Positions 33,309-42,372 of a stretch of 64,000 nt of DNA are shown one piece after another; the first letter of the stretch is position 1, and each line of letters begins with the position of its first letter. Source of the DNA: JANXPZ01 sp033853925. GTDB lineage: Bacteria; Eisenbacteria; RBG-16-71-46. The stretch spans positions 62,001 through 126,000 of the forward strand of contig JAWOLC010000001.1 of the NCBI GenBank assembly GCA_033853925.1, written 5' to 3'. Made by a program: the position numbers and the translations under genes. Under the pieces are notes generated by a model that had not been told where the DNA came from, did no database searches, and saw only the letters and a program-made list of their open reading frames with translations.

Positions 33309-34538
33309 TCAGAAGCCTGCCGTACCCATGGGGCTGCCCACGCCGGACGGGAAGTCGTAGCCGAGCAGGGCGCTGAACGAGCCCGCCGAGCCGATCGTCA
33401 CGTCGTAGAAGTTGGCGCCGCCGAGCCCCCCGTAGATCGCGGTGTCCTCGGCCGGGCCGCCGCCCCGGTTGCTGCCCGAGGCGTTGACGATGCCCGAGAT
33501 CACGGGGCAGGAGACGCTGGTGCCCCCGAACACGTACCAGCCGCCGTTCCAGCGCACCGCGACGCCCGTGCTCGGGTCGGCGTCCGCCGCGACGTCGCCG
33601 ATCCCGCGAGCGCTCCCGACCACGCCGATGACGCCGTTCTGGTAGGTCGGCCGGGGCTCGTACTTGCTGGGCCCGCAGCCCGTTCCGCTCCACACCGTCT
33701 CGCTCGTGCGGTTGCCGCTCCCGTCCAGAAACAGCGACGTCCCGCACACCGCGACCACGTTCGGCGAAGCCGCGGGGTAGTTCTGCGTACCGCCCTTGTC
33801 CCCCGTGGCGAAGAAGTACGTCACCCCCGGATGGTTGAAGTGGGAGTCGCTGCCGGTCTCGCCCGAGTACTCGCCGCCGGCCCAGCTGTTCGAGCACTGC
33901 TCGGCGCCGAGGATCGTCGCGGCATCGTCGTCCGCGAGATAGAGGTTGCTGGAGCTGTTCGAGGCGGCCTCGATCAGGACGATCTTCGCGTTGGGCGCCA
34001 TCCCGTGGGCCCACTCGATGTCCAGGGCCTCTTCCTGGCTCCAGCCACTGTTGTAGCGCGGCTTCCTCCCCGAGGCGTAGACGACCTGGAGCACCTTGTT
34101 GGTGGACGCCGTCACGCTCGTCGAGGACTCCTGAGGAAGGCCGAACTGCGCGGAGAAGGCGTTGAAGTCCGACAGCGCGAAGGGGTCGTCGAAGGCATCC
34201 ACGATCACGATCGTGGCCGAGCCTCCGTTGGCGGGGACGCCGTAGGCCTGAAGGATCTGGGCGGGGCCGTACCCGGCCGGGTTCCCCGTCGCGTTGATGT
34301 GTTTGTTCGGGCCGATGTAGATGAGGTGGTTCGTGTGCATCTCTCCGACGCGGGGCACCGAGGAGTCCGGAATCAGGATGTTCGGGTCGTTCTCGAAAGA
34401 CGGGCTCTGCGCGGCCGCCGCGGAGGCGTGAGTCGGGACCGACGGAGCCACGACGTGCGTCAAGGGATGCTCGCCGCATCCGGAGAGCACGAGTGCCGCG
34501 ATCAGTGTCCCAAGACCGCCGAAGACTACCTTCTTCAT
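33309..34538 (-). CDS. S53 (sedolisin/kumamolisin-like) peptidase lipoprotein
   Basis: 409 residues, ATG at 34538 preceded by GGGGGGAG. Residues 10-21 are a lipoprotein signal (LVLSGC, lipid on Cys21). The Glu-x3-Asp pair of sedolisins is present (Glu169 or Glu170 and Asp173 in QEEALDIEWAHG), the oxyanion Asp is Asp247 (FFATGDKGG), and the nucleophile Ser is Ser341 (FGGTSVSCP). The usual large pro-domain of about 190 residues is reduced to some 60-70 residues here. The family cleaves proteins under acidic conditions with a Ser-Glu-Asp triad. Probably an envelope-anchored extracellular endopeptidase. Its location next to the sorted secreted protein could be a coincidence. Confidence 0.82.
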   Translation of the reverse strand: MKKVVFGGLGTLIAALVLSGCGEHPLTHVVAPSVPTHASAAAAQSPSFENDPNILIPDSSVPRVGEMHTNHLIYIGPNKHINATGNPAGYGPAQILQAYGVPANGGSATIVIVDAFDDPFALSDFNAFSAQFGLPQESSTSVTASTNKVLQVVYASGRKPRYNSGWSQEEALDIEWAHGMAPNAKIVLIEAASNSSSNLYLADDDAATILGAEQCSNSWAGGEYSGETGSDSHFNHPGVTYFFATGDKGGTQNYPAASPNVVAVCGTSLFLDGSGNRTSETVWSGTGCGPSKYEPRPTYQNGVIGVVGSARGIGDVAADADPSTGVAVRWNGGWYVFGGTSVSCPVISGIVNASGSNRGGGPAEDTAIYGGLGGANFYDVTIGSAGSFSALLGYDFPSGVGSPMGTAGF

Positions 34539-34965
34539 GTTGGTCTCCCCCCGAGATGGAAGCGCCGGCTCCGGGCGCGGTCTCCCCATTCGGCCACATC
34601 TGCACTCTTGATGCGCCCGCTTGGCCTGCCAGCCACAACCTTGCCGTTGCTCTGACACTTGTCCCGGCCGGATAGCCGGTGCCGGCCGCCTGGCCCCATC
34701 GGCGAAGAGCGCCAGGAAGGCATCACGATGACCCCCAGCGGGGCCCCGGGCCCCCCGCCTTGTGCCGGCAGGGCCCCTTCCTTCAGCACTCGGGACCGTG
34801 GTTCCACTCCCTCGACGCTGCCCTGGTTGGCTCCCGCCGGGCCCCGCGCTCCGGACTGGGTTCACACCGCCCGCGGGTTGCGCGAGAATGCCGCGGGCGT
34901 CCCGGCCCCACGGCCGGGTGACCGCGCGCCGGCCGTCCCGGGATGCCGCCCATCGGGAGGCTCCC
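34539..34965. other. Divergent intergenic region, 427 bp
   Basis: It separates the S53 peptidase (minus) from the racemase (plus). Low-complexity CCCCGGG-rich stretches occur at 34735-34780, and GGGAGG before 34966 is the racemase ribosome-binding site. No operator or small gene is supported. Confidence 0.4.
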
Positions 34966-35766
34966 ATGCGCTCGGTACTGGCTGCCCTCGTTCTCGCCCT
35001 CGGACTGCTCCCCGGAACCCCGGTCCTCGCGGCCCCCGCGAAGCCGGTGGCGCGGCCGCCCGTCCTCCTCGGCATCTTCGGCGGAATGGGGCCCGAGGCC
35101 ACGGCCGATTGCTACCGCAAGGTGATCGCCGCCACGCCCGCGCAGCGGGATCAGGACCACATCCCCACGCTGATCTACAGCCTGCCGCAGGTGCCGGACC
35201 GGACCACCGCGATCCGCACCGGCGATCGCCGTATCGTGGCCTGGCTGGTGGAGGGCGTGACCCGGCTCGAGCGGGCCGGCGCCTCGTTCATCGTGGTCCC
35301 GTGCAACACCGCGCACTACTACTGGCGCGAGATGCAGGACGCGGTGCGCGTCCCGGTGCTGAACATGATCGAGGAGACGGTGGACGAGACGGTGCGGCGG
35401 CACCCCGAGGCGAGGACCGTCGGCCTGCTCGCCACCACCGGGACCATCTCCACCGGGCTCTACGAGCGAGCCTTCGCCCGGCGCGGTGTGACGACCCTGG
35501 TGTGCGACTCGACGGTACAGGAGGGAAAGGTGATGAGGGCGATCTACGCGATCAAGTCGGGTCCCGAGCGCCGACTCCCCGAGGACCTGCTCGCCGAGGC
35601 CGCCGACCACCTGGTGGCGAAGGGCGCCCAGGTCCTGGTGCTGGGTTGCACGGAGACCCCGCTCGCCTTCAACCCGGCCCGGGCCAGGGTGCCCTCCGTG
35701 GACGCCACCCAGGTGCTGGCGCGGGCCGCGGTCGCCAAGTACGAGGAGCTGTCCGCGCAGCACTGA
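34966..35766 (+). CDS. Exported aspartate/glutamate racemase-like protein
   Basis: 266 residues, ATG at 34966 after GGGAGG. Residues 1-22 are a signal peptide (VLALGLLPGTPVLA). The rest is a full Asp/Glu racemase fold: LLGIFGGMGPEATADCY at the start, VPCNTAHYY (first catalytic Cys and its conserved context, near residue 110), and LVLGCTETPLAF (second catalytic Cys, near 228). The two-Cys cofactor-independent mechanism interconverts L- and D-acidic amino acids. Export of this normally cytoplasmic class is unusual and suggests a periplasmic D-amino acid role. The next gene, a D-aminoacylase, follows after 34 bp. Confidence 0.85.
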   Translation: MRSVLAALVLALGLLPGTPVLAAPAKPVARPPVLLGIFGGMGPEATADCYRKVIAATPAQRDQDHIPTLIYSLPQVPDRTTAIRTGDRRIVAWLVEGVTRLERAGASFIVVPCNTAHYYWREMQDAVRVPVLNMIEETVDETVRRHPEARTVGLLATTGTISTGLYERAFARRGVTTLVCDSTVQEGKVMRAIYAIKSGPERRLPEDLLAEAADHLVAKGAQVLVLGCTETPLAFNPARARVPSVDATQVLARAAVAKYEELSAQH

Positions 35767-35800
35767 ACGCGTGCGCGCCCGCGGGCGCGAGGAGGGCACG

Positions 35801-37399
35801 ATGAGCAGGCGCATGTGGTGGCTCGTCCCGGCGCTGGCCGCGCTGGCGCTGGCGCCGACCCGGGCCGGCGCGGGCGAGCGGTACGACCTGGTGATCCGTT
35901 CCGGCCATGTCCTCGACGGGACCGGCAATCCCTGGTACGTGGCCGACCTGGGCATCACCCGCGGCCGGATCGTGGCGATCGGCGCGATCCCGGCCTCGGC
36001 CGGGCGCGCGGTGATCGAGGCGCAAGGGCTCTGCGTCGCGCCCGGATTCATCGACGTCCACACCCACGTGGACACGGGCGCGGTCGCCGACCCCACCGTG
36101 CGCAACTACCTCCTGCAGGGCGTGACCACCGTCGTCGGCGGAAACTGCGGCGACTCGCCGCTGCCGCTCGGCGACCTCTTCCGCCGCCTCGAGCGCCGCG
36201 GGATCTCGGTCAACTACGCCTCGCTCGTCGGGCACAACACCGTCCGCCACGCGGTCATGGGCGACGCCGACCGTGCGCCCAGCCCGCCCGAGCTGGCGCG
36301 CATGGCCGACCTGGTGCGGCAGGAGATGGCCGCAGGCGCCATCGGCCTGAGCACGGGGCTCGCCTACCTGCCGGGCCGGTACGCGAAGACGGGCGAGATC
36401 GTGGCGCTGGCCCAGGCCACCCGGCCGTGGGAGGGCGTCTACGCCACGCACATGCGCAACCAGGGGATACGCATCCGCGAGGCCATCGAGGAGGCGATCG
36501 AGGTGGGCCGCCAGGCCGGCGTGCGGGTCGAGATCTCGCACATCAAGCTCGCCGACGAGGCGGTGTGGGGCCAGCGCGAGCGCATCACCGAGCCGATCGA
36601 GAGCGCGCGGCGCGCGGGCCTCGAGATCTACACCGACCAGTATCCGTACACCGCCACCAGCTCGGGCTTCGACAGCAGCATCCCCGGCTGGGCCCTGGCC
36701 GGCGGCGTGGACTCGTTTCGCGTGCGCATGAAGGTGCCCGGGCTGCGCGACAGCGTGCGGCGCGCACTGGTGGAGAAGCGGCTCACCTCGACCCGCGGCC
36801 TCGATCCGCTCGAGCGCATCTACGTGGCCGAGAGCAAGGCGCACCCCGAGATCGACGGCAAGACTCTCGCGGGGATCCTCCGGCAGCGCGGCCTGGAGCC
36901 GACCGTGGCGAACGCGGCCGAGCTGATCGTCACCCTGATGGAGGACGACCAGCCGCTCGGCGTGTTCTTCCAGATGGACGAGCGCGACGTCGAGGGGTTG
37001 ATGACCAACCCCTGGAACATGATCGGCTCGGACGGGGAGGTCGGCTTCCCCGGACGCGGGAGCCCGCACCCGCGCTACTACGGCACCTTCCCGCGCGTGC
37101 TCGGCGAGTACGTGCGCGAGCGGCACGTCCTGCCGCTCGCCGACGCGGTGCGCCGCATGACCTCGCTCCCGGCGCAGGCCATGCGCTTCGAGGACCGCGG
37201 CGTGCTGCGGCCGGGCATGGCCGCCGACATCGTGGTCTTCGCTCCCGACTCCGTCCGGGACACGGCCACCTTCGCGCAGCCGCACCAGTACCCGTGCGGC
37301 ATCCGCTGGGTGATCGTGAACGGCAAGGTGACCGCGCACGACGGCGAGGTCGTCACGCCGAACGCCGGGCGGATCCTGCGGAGCCGGCGGCGCGCGTAG
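35801..37399 (+). CDS. Exported N-acyl-D-amino-acid deacylase (D-aminoacylase)
   Basis: 532 residues, ATG at 35801 after GAGGAGGGC. Signal peptide in residues 1-23. It belongs to the amidohydrolase superfamily: YDLVIRSGHVLDGTG (beta-sandwich start), APGFIDVHTHVDTGA (metal-binding HxH), GGNCGDSPLP (metal-bridging Cys, typical of D-aminoacylases), STGLAYLPG, EISHIK (metal His) and GSDGEVGFPG (catalytic Asp). It hydrolyses N-acyl-D-amino acids or dipeptides with N-terminal D-residues. Context with a periplasmic racemase and a D-specific aminopeptidase suggests a joint pathway. Confidence 0.88.
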   Translation: MSRRMWWLVPALAALALAPTRAGAGERYDLVIRSGHVLDGTGNPWYVADLGITRGRIVAIGAIPASAGRAVIEAQGLCVAPGFIDVHTHVDTGAVADPTVRNYLLQGVTTVVGGNCGDSPLPLGDLFRRLERRGISVNYASLVGHNTVRHAVMGDADRAPSPPELARMADLVRQEMAAGAIGLSTGLAYLPGRYAKTGEIVALAQATRPWEGVYATHMRNQGIRIREAIEEAIEVGRQAGVRVEISHIKLADEAVWGQRERITEPIESARRAGLEIYTDQYPYTATSSGFDSSIPGWALAGGVDSFRVRMKVPGLRDSVRRALVEKRLTSTRGLDPLERIYVAESKAHPEIDGKTLAGILRQRGLEPTVANAAELIVTLMEDDQPLGVFFQMDERDVEGLMTNPWNMIGSDGEVGFPGRGSPHPRYYGTFPRVLGEYVRERHVLPLADAVRRMTSLPAQAMRFEDRGVLRPGMAADIVVFAPDSVRDTATFAQPHQYPCGIRWVIVNGKVTAHDGEVVTPNAGRILRSRRRA

Positions 37400-37457
37400 G
37401 CCGCCGCAGATCACGGCCAGATCGCGTCCGCAGCAGCCGGTTCATGAATGGCCCGGG

Positions 37458-38609
37458 CTAGCGCTGCGCGCGCTTCACCATCTCGGCCACCTGCGCGGCC
37501 GGGAGCGCCTCCACCCTGGCGCCGCCCACGCCGGTCGTGGTACGGGCCATGAAGAGCGAGTTCAGGATCGCCTCCTCCGTCGCCTCGATCGCCGCCAGGA
37601 ACAGCGGCGAGGCCTCGTCGTTGCGCAGCTCCTCGTGGATCTCCGTGCGCCCCGCGGAGCGGTGCGCCGTGCGCACCCGCGGATCGGTCGAGAAGGCGAC
37701 GACGAAGTCGCCGCTGCCGTTCGCCGACACGCCGCCGGTGCGGGCCAGGCCGAGCATCGCCCGCTTCGCCAGCCGCTCGAGATTCCGCGCCCCGAGCGGC
37801 GCGTCCGTCGCGACCACGATCATGCACGAGCCGTCGGCCGCCCGGGTGACCTCGTCCTTGAGGTAGTAGCGTCCCAGCCGCCGGCCGACCGGGACGCCCG
37901 CCACCTGCAGGATGCCGCCGAAGTTGCTCTGGACCAGCACGCCCACGGTGAAGCCGCCGAGGCTCGGGGGCAGTCGCCGCGACGCGGTGCCGATCCCGCC
38001 CTTGAAGCCGAGGCACACGGTCCCCGTGCCCGCGCCGACCGCGCCCTCCGCGACGGGGCCCCCGCGGGCGCTCGCGAGCGCCTCCAGGACGTGCTCGCGC
38101 CGCAGGTGCCGGCCGCGGATATCGTTCAGTCGGCCGTCGTTGGTCTCTCCGACCACGGGGTTGACGCTCTGCACCTGCTCGTTGCCCGGCTGCCGGAGGA
38201 CGTGGTCCACGAGCGCCGCCGCCGCCGTGGGCACGTCGAGCGTGTTGGTGAGGGCGATCGGCGTCTCGAGGTAGCCGAGCTCCTGCACCTGTGCGATCCC
38301 CGTGAGCTTGCCGAAGCCGTTGCCGACGTAGATCGCCGCGGCGCACTTGTCCTGGAACACGTTCCCCGGGTGCGGAACGACGACCGTGACCCCGGTGCGG
38401 ACGCTGTCACCCGCGACCAGCGTGACCTGGCCCACGCGCACGCCGGCCACGTCGGTGATGGCGTCCAGCGGCCCCGGCGGCAGCACGCCCAGCTCGATGC
38501 CCCACTCGCGCACGCGACGGTGCTCCGGCGGCGCAGCGGGAGAGGAGGGGAGCGGAGCGAGGATCAGGAGCACAGCGAGGATCAGGAGCACGGCGAGGAT
38601 CGTGCGCAT
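37458..38609 (-). CDS. Exported P1-family aminopeptidase (DmpA-like, L-aminopeptidase/D-esterase)
   Basis: 383 residues, ATG at 38609 after GGGGAGG. Residues 1-22 are an unusual signal helix made of a duplicated ILAVLL segment. The Ntn-hydrolase-like fold is recognised by AITDVAGVRVGQVTL, KCAAAIYVGNGFGK, NPVVGETNDGRLNDI, QSNFGGILQ and DGS-CMIVVATDAPL. In the last motif the peptide bond before Ser is cleaved autocatalytically, and that Ser becomes the nucleophile. DmpA/BapA relatives release L- or D-residues or beta-amino acids from peptide N-termini. It converges on the D-aminoacylase gene with 58 bp between stops. Confidence 0.88.
   Translation of the reverse strand: MRTILAVLLILAVLLILAPLPSSPAAPPEHRRVREWGIELGVLPPGPLDAITDVAGVRVGQVTLVAGDSVRTGVTVVVPHPGNVFQDKCAAAIYVGNGFGKLTGIAQVQELGYLETPIALTNTLDVPTAAAALVDHVLRQPGNEQVQSVNPVVGETNDGRLNDIRGRHLRREHVLEALASARGGPVAEGAVGAGTGTVCLGFKGGIGTASRRLPPSLGGFTVGVLVQSNFGGILQVAGVPVGRRLGRYYLKDEVTRAADGSCMIVVATDAPLGARNLERLAKRAMLGLARTGGVSANGSGDFVVAFSTDPRVRTAHRSAGRTEIHEELRNDEASPLFLAAIEATEEAILNSLFMARTTTGVGGARVEALPAAQVAEMVKRAQR
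38557..38601 (-). repeat. 18-bp tandem repeat inside a signal peptide
   Basis: GCGAGGATCAGGAGCACA (38557-38574) is repeated with one change at 38575-38592, followed by a partial third copy. Read on the minus strand it encodes ILAVLL twice. It lengthens the signal helix by one unit and may vary between strains through slippage. Confidence 0.8.
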
Positions 38610-38754
38610 CGCGGAACCTCCCCGGGCGACGATGGACTCGCGGAGCCGCGGTGAAGTGAAGTGGGCTCGGCGCATGCGACCACTCTACTCCCTCACGGAC
38701 CGCCGATCTCGGTCGGGCCGGCGGCCCGGATGACGAAGGCCGCGCCCGGCGCCC

Positions 38755-39453
38755 TCAGTGCGTGAACAGCCAGGCCCCGCCGGCGAGGATCAGCGCGGCC
38801 GCCGCGCGGCGCACCCAGACCGTCGCGGTCTGGAGCCATCCGGGGCGGGCGAGCGCCGCGGCCGCGCCCACCGAAGTCCCAGCCAACAGCAGCAGCAATG
38901 AGTGCCCCAGGCCGTAGGCGAAGAGCAGACCCCCCGCCCGGGGCGGGCCGATCTGCGGCACCAGTCCCAAGAGCAGCAGCAGAACCGGCCCGGTGCAGGG
39001 TAGCGAGACGACTCCGAAGACGAAACCCAGCGTGAGCGCGCCGAGCACGCCCGCGGCGCGCGCCACGACCGCCGGCATGGGGATGGCCGGCAGGCGGAGC
39101 CACCCCAGGAGATGGAGGGCCGCGACGAGGCACACGGCCACGATGACGTAGCGCCACCACGGCGCGCCCAGGAGCGCGGCGGCGCCGGCGAACACGCTGA
39201 AGAGCAGCGCCAGCTCGAGGGCGAAGCCCACCACGAAGAGGAGGGAGAACCCCAGCGTCCGCCGCCACGGGCGCTGCGCCACGCCCTGTCCCACGAGGCC
39301 CGCCGAGAACCCGACCAGGAGAGGGACCATGACCAGCACGCACGGGTTGAGCGCGGTCAGGGCTCCGCCCAGGAACGCAGCGAGCGGCGCGAGGGCGGGG
39401 TTCTGGGCGATGACGGCCGCCAGGTGCTCGCTGAGGCTCTCGATGGGGTCCAC
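38755..39453 (-). CDS. ccdA: CcdA/DsbD-type transmembrane thiol transporter
   Basis: 232 residues, GTG start at 39453. Six or seven hydrophobic helices carry one conserved Cys in ALNPCVLVMVPLL and one in VSLPCTGPVLLLL. This pair passes electrons from cytoplasmic thioredoxin to periplasmic thioredoxin-like proteins. The gene begins 4 bp after the stop of an exported thioredoxin-like gene, so that protein is the natural partner. Last gene of the arsenic row. Confidence 0.88.
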   Translation of the reverse strand: MDPIESLSEHLAAVIAQNPALAPLAAFLGGALTALNPCVLVMVPLLVGFSAGLVGQGVAQRPWRRTLGFSLLFVVGFALELALLFSVFAGAAALLGAPWWRYVIVAVCLVAALHLLGWLRLPAIPMPAVVARAAGVLGALTLGFVFGVVSLPCTGPVLLLLLGLVPQIGPPRAGGLLFAYGLGHSLLLLLAGTSVGAAAALARPGWLQTATVWVRRAAAALILAGGAWLFTH

Positions 39454-39457
39454 GCGA

Positions 39458-39868
39458 TTACCGGGCCGCGACGGGACGCAGGGTCACGCCGAGGCTGTCC
39501 CTGAAGATCCGCTCGATCTCCTCCCGGGCGAAGAAGCCCTCGTGCCGGAACCGCTCCCGCCCCGTGCGGTCGAAGAAGATCTGGGTGGGGATCAGCCGGA
39601 TCTTGTAGGGCCGCCCGGCGTCAGGGTCCTGCCACACGTCCACGAACTGCACGTCTACCGCGCCGGCGTAGTCCACCTTGAGAGCCTCGAGAATGGGCGC
39701 CATGCGCTTGCACGGGATGCACTTCCCGGCGCCCAGGTCCACGAGGCGCGGGAGCGGCGCGGGCGAGGCGGTGCGGACCGGTCTGTGCGTCTTGCCGGCG
39801 GCCGCCGGCGAGGCGACGAGCAGCGCTCCGACGAGCAGGGGGATGGTGACTACGAGGCGACCGATCAC
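39458..39868 (-). CDS. Exported thioredoxin-like protein
   Basis: 136 residues, GTG start at 39868 with AAGGAG upstream. Residues 1-24 form a signal peptide (SPAAAG). The active site is Cys50-Ile-Pro-Cys53 (GAGKCIPCKRMAP), followed by VQFVDVWQDPDAG and the conserved cis-Pro in IRLIPTQIFFD. It should work in the periplasm, kept reduced by the CcdA encoded next. Found here inside an arsenic operon, it probably supports the thiol economy of As(III)-related steps; this is inference. Confidence 0.88.
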   Translation of the reverse strand: MIGRLVVTIPLLVGALLVASPAAAGKTHRPVRTASPAPLPRLVDLGAGKCIPCKRMAPILEALKVDYAGAVDVQFVDVWQDPDAGRPYKIRLIPTQIFFDRTGRERFRHEGFFAREEIERIFRDSLGVTLRPVAAR

Positions 39869-39927
39869 GGGAGTTCTCCTTGGACTGGGCTCCTCACGCG
39901 GGGCACGCACCTCGGCGCGACGCGAGC

Positions 39928-40161
39928 TCAGGACAGCAACTGTTTGAGCTGCTCGACCGACGGCACTCTGCCGGCGAGCTTCACCTGGCCGTCCACCACG
40001 AGTGCCGGCGTGGACATGACCCGGTACCCGACGATCACGTTCAAATCGGTGATCTTCTCGACTTCGCACTCCAGGCCCAGCTCCCGCACGGCCTGGCGGG
40101 TGCGCTCGTATAGCACCCTGCAGTTGCCGCAGCCGGGTCCGAGGACTTCGATGGATCTCAT
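39928..40161 (-). CDS. Small cytoplasmic thioredoxin (Trx-3 type)
   Basis: 77 residues, ATG at 40161. It is a minimal thioredoxin fold with the CxxC at Cys11-Gly-Asn-Cys14 (LGPGCGNC) and a cis-Pro in MSTPALVVDG. Such 'redox-active disulfide protein 2' members almost always accompany the permease gene that precedes it, 13 bp upstream here. It may donate electrons to the permease or to ArsC. Confidence 0.88.
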   Translation of the reverse strand: MRSIEVLGPGCGNCRVLYERTRQAVRELGLECEVEKITDLNVIVGYRVMSTPALVVDGQVKLAGRVPSVEQLKQLLS

Positions 40162-40174
40162 GGCGGCCCCTCGA

Positions 40175-41230
40175 CTACACCAGCCAGTTGAACAGGTATC
40201 CGACGACGACAATCCCTCCGCTCACCACTCCGAGGAAGGCGGCGATGAGACGAGGCCGCAGCACCCTGCGTAGGATGATGACCTCGGGGAGCGAGAGCCC
40301 GATCACGGCCATCATGAAGGCGAGCACGGTGCCCAGCGCCGCGCCCTTGCCGAGGAGAGCCTGGACCACGGGGATGATGCCGGCGGCATTCGAGTACATG
40401 GGCACGCCGATCAGGACCGCGAGCGGCACGGACCACCAGGCGCCCTTGCCCATGATCCGAGCCATGAAGTTCTCGGGCACCCAGCCGTGGATCACGGCAC
40501 CCACCGCGATCCCCACGAGCACGTAGGGCCAGATCTTGCCGACGATGCCCTGCACCGCCTCGAGACCCATCCGCAGCCGCATGTCCCAATCGAGGCTCCC
40601 CGCATCGTATCCTGGCCGCCCCGAGACGGTGGCGGAGACCCATGGCTCGACGTGCCCTTCCAGGTGGAGGCGCCCGATGACCCAGCCGGCGACGACGGCG
40701 ATCGCGAGGCCCGTGCCGACGTAGAGCGCCGCGACCTTCCAGCCAAACAGGCCGAAGAGCAGCGCCAGGGCGATCTCGTTCACCATCGGGGCCGCGATCA
40801 GGAACGAGAAGGTCACGCCGAGGGGCACGCCGGCCGTGAGAAAGCCGAGGAAGAGCGGCACCGCCGAGCAGGAGCAGAACGGCGTCACCACGCCCAGGCC
40901 CGCGGCCAGCACGTTCCCGACCGACTCCTTCTTGCCGGCGAGGATCGCCCGAGTCCTCTCCGGCGTGAAAAACGAGCGGATCACCCCGACCGCGAACACG
41001 ATGAGGGTGAGGAGCAGCAGCACCTTGGGCGAGTCGAAGATGAAGAACTCGAGCGCGGAGCCGAGGTGAGTGTCCGCCGACGCCCGAAGCACCGAGTGAG
41101 CCAGCCATCGGGACGCGGGACCGAGCGCCGCATAGAGCGCCACCCAGGCGACCAAGCCCATGCCGATGCGCCAGGCCAGAGGGTGAGGCCGACGGCTCCT
41201 CGCGCGGGGCAGGGAGGCGGCCTCGCTCAC
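40175..41230 (-). CDS. DUF318-type permease (ArsP/YraQ-like)
   Basis: 351 residues, GTG start at 41230 overlapping the stop of acr3 as GTGA. It has eight or so helices in two inverted halves. The conserved Cys motif is TPFCSCSAVPLFLGF near residue 100, with VPMYSNAAGIIPVVQALL as the corresponding second-half motif. ArsP members export trivalent organoarsenicals, and the broader family may move metals or thiols. Placement after acr3 supports arsenic, possibly methylated arsenic, as substrate. Confidence 0.82.
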   Translation of the reverse strand: MSEAASLPRARSRRPHPLAWRIGMGLVAWVALYAALGPASRWLAHSVLRASADTHLGSALEFFIFDSPKVLLLLTLIVFAVGVIRSFFTPERTRAILAGKKESVGNVLAAGLGVVTPFCSCSAVPLFLGFLTAGVPLGVTFSFLIAAPMVNEIALALLFGLFGWKVAALYVGTGLAIAVVAGWVIGRLHLEGHVEPWVSATVSGRPGYDAGSLDWDMRLRMGLEAVQGIVGKIWPYVLVGIAVGAVIHGWVPENFMARIMGKGAWWSVPLAVLIGVPMYSNAAGIIPVVQALLGKGAALGTVLAFMMAVIGLSLPEVIILRRVLRPRLIAAFLGVVSGGIVVVGYLFNWLV

Positions 41231-42372
41231 GAGCCTGCGCCTCCGGCTCCCGACGCCAGGGCGGCGCTCCCGGCCGCGGCGATCTCGCCGCCGAAGTACC
41301 GCCGCCGGAACCAGAGCGCCACGTTCACGAGCCCGATGAGCGCCGGCACCTCGACGAGCGGCCCGATCACGGCCGTGAACGCGGCGCCGTGGTGGATGCC
41401 GAAGGTGGCCACCGCCACCGCGATCGCCAGCTCGAAGTTGTTCGAGGCCGCGGTGAACGAGAGCGTCGCCGCCTGCGGGTACCCGGCGCCGGCGGCCTTG
41501 CTCAGGAAGAACGACACCACGAACATGACCGCGAAGTAGACGAGCAGCGGGATGGCGATGCGCACGACGTCGAACGGCAGCTGCACGATCTTCTCGCCCT
41601 TCAGCGAGAACATGACGACGATCGTGAAGAGCAGGGCGACCAGCGTGATCGGGCTGATCCGCGGCACGAAGCTGCGCTGGTACCACTCCTTCCCCTTGGC
41701 GGCGATGAGAGAGAAGCGGGTGATCAGTCCGGCCAGGAAGGGGATCCCCAGGTAGATGAAGACGCTCTTCGCGATCTCCCCGATGGTGATGCGCACGACC
41801 ACGCCCTGGAGGCCGAACCACGCGGGAGCCAGGGTGATGAAGACGTAGGCGTAGACCGAGAAGAACAGCACCTGGAAGATCGAGTTGAAGGCCACGAGGC
41901 CCGCGCAGTACTCGGGGTCGCCCTTGGCGAGGTCGTTCCAGACGATGACCATGGCGATGCAGCGGGCGAGGCCGATGAGGATGAGGCCCACCATGTACTC
42001 CGGCTTGTCGCGCAGGAAGAGCACGGCGAGGCCGAACATGAGGATCGGGCCGATCACCCAGTTCTGGACCAGCGACAGCGCCAGCACCCGGCCGTTGCGG
42101 AAGACCCGGCCCATCTCCTCGTAGCGGACCTTCGCGAGCGGCGGGTACATCATGAGGATCAGGCCGATGGCGATGGGGATGGAGGTCGTGCCGACGCTGA
42201 AGCGGTCGAGGAAGGGCACCACGCCGGGGAAGAGGTAGCCGCCGCCGACTCCGACCGCCATGGCGAGGAAGATCCAGAGCGTGAGGAAGCGATCCAAGAA
42301 GGAGAGCCGGCTCACGATGCCGGCGGCCTGCGGAGCGGCCGAACGCGCGGCCAGCGGACTGCTCGTCGTCAT
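41227..42372 (-). CDS. acr3: ACR3-family arsenite efflux transporter
   Basis: 381 residues, ten transmembrane helices. Landmarks are FLTLWIFLAMAVGVGGGYLFP, PPLAKVRYEEM, GLARCIAMVIVWN (the conserved Cys in TM4 needed for As(III)) and CAGLVAFNSIFQVLFF. It exports As(III) driven by proton motive force. Its start overlaps the stop of arsC by 4 bp, so both are co-translated. Confidence 0.93.
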   Translation of the reverse strand: MTTSSPLAARSAAPQAAGIVSRLSFLDRFLTLWIFLAMAVGVGGGYLFPGVVPFLDRFSVGTTSIPIAIGLILMMYPPLAKVRYEEMGRVFRNGRVLALSLVQNWVIGPILMFGLAVLFLRDKPEYMVGLILIGLARCIAMVIVWNDLAKGDPEYCAGLVAFNSIFQVLFFSVYAYVFITLAPAWFGLQGVVVRITIGEIAKSVFIYLGIPFLAGLITRFSLIAAKGKEWYQRSFVPRISPITLVALLFTIVVMFSLKGEKIVQLPFDVVRIAIPLLVYFAVMFVVSFFLSKAAGAGYPQAATLSFTAASNNFELAIAVAVATFGIHHGAAFTAVIGPLVEVPALIGLVNVALWFRRRYFGGEIAAAGSAALASGAGGAGS

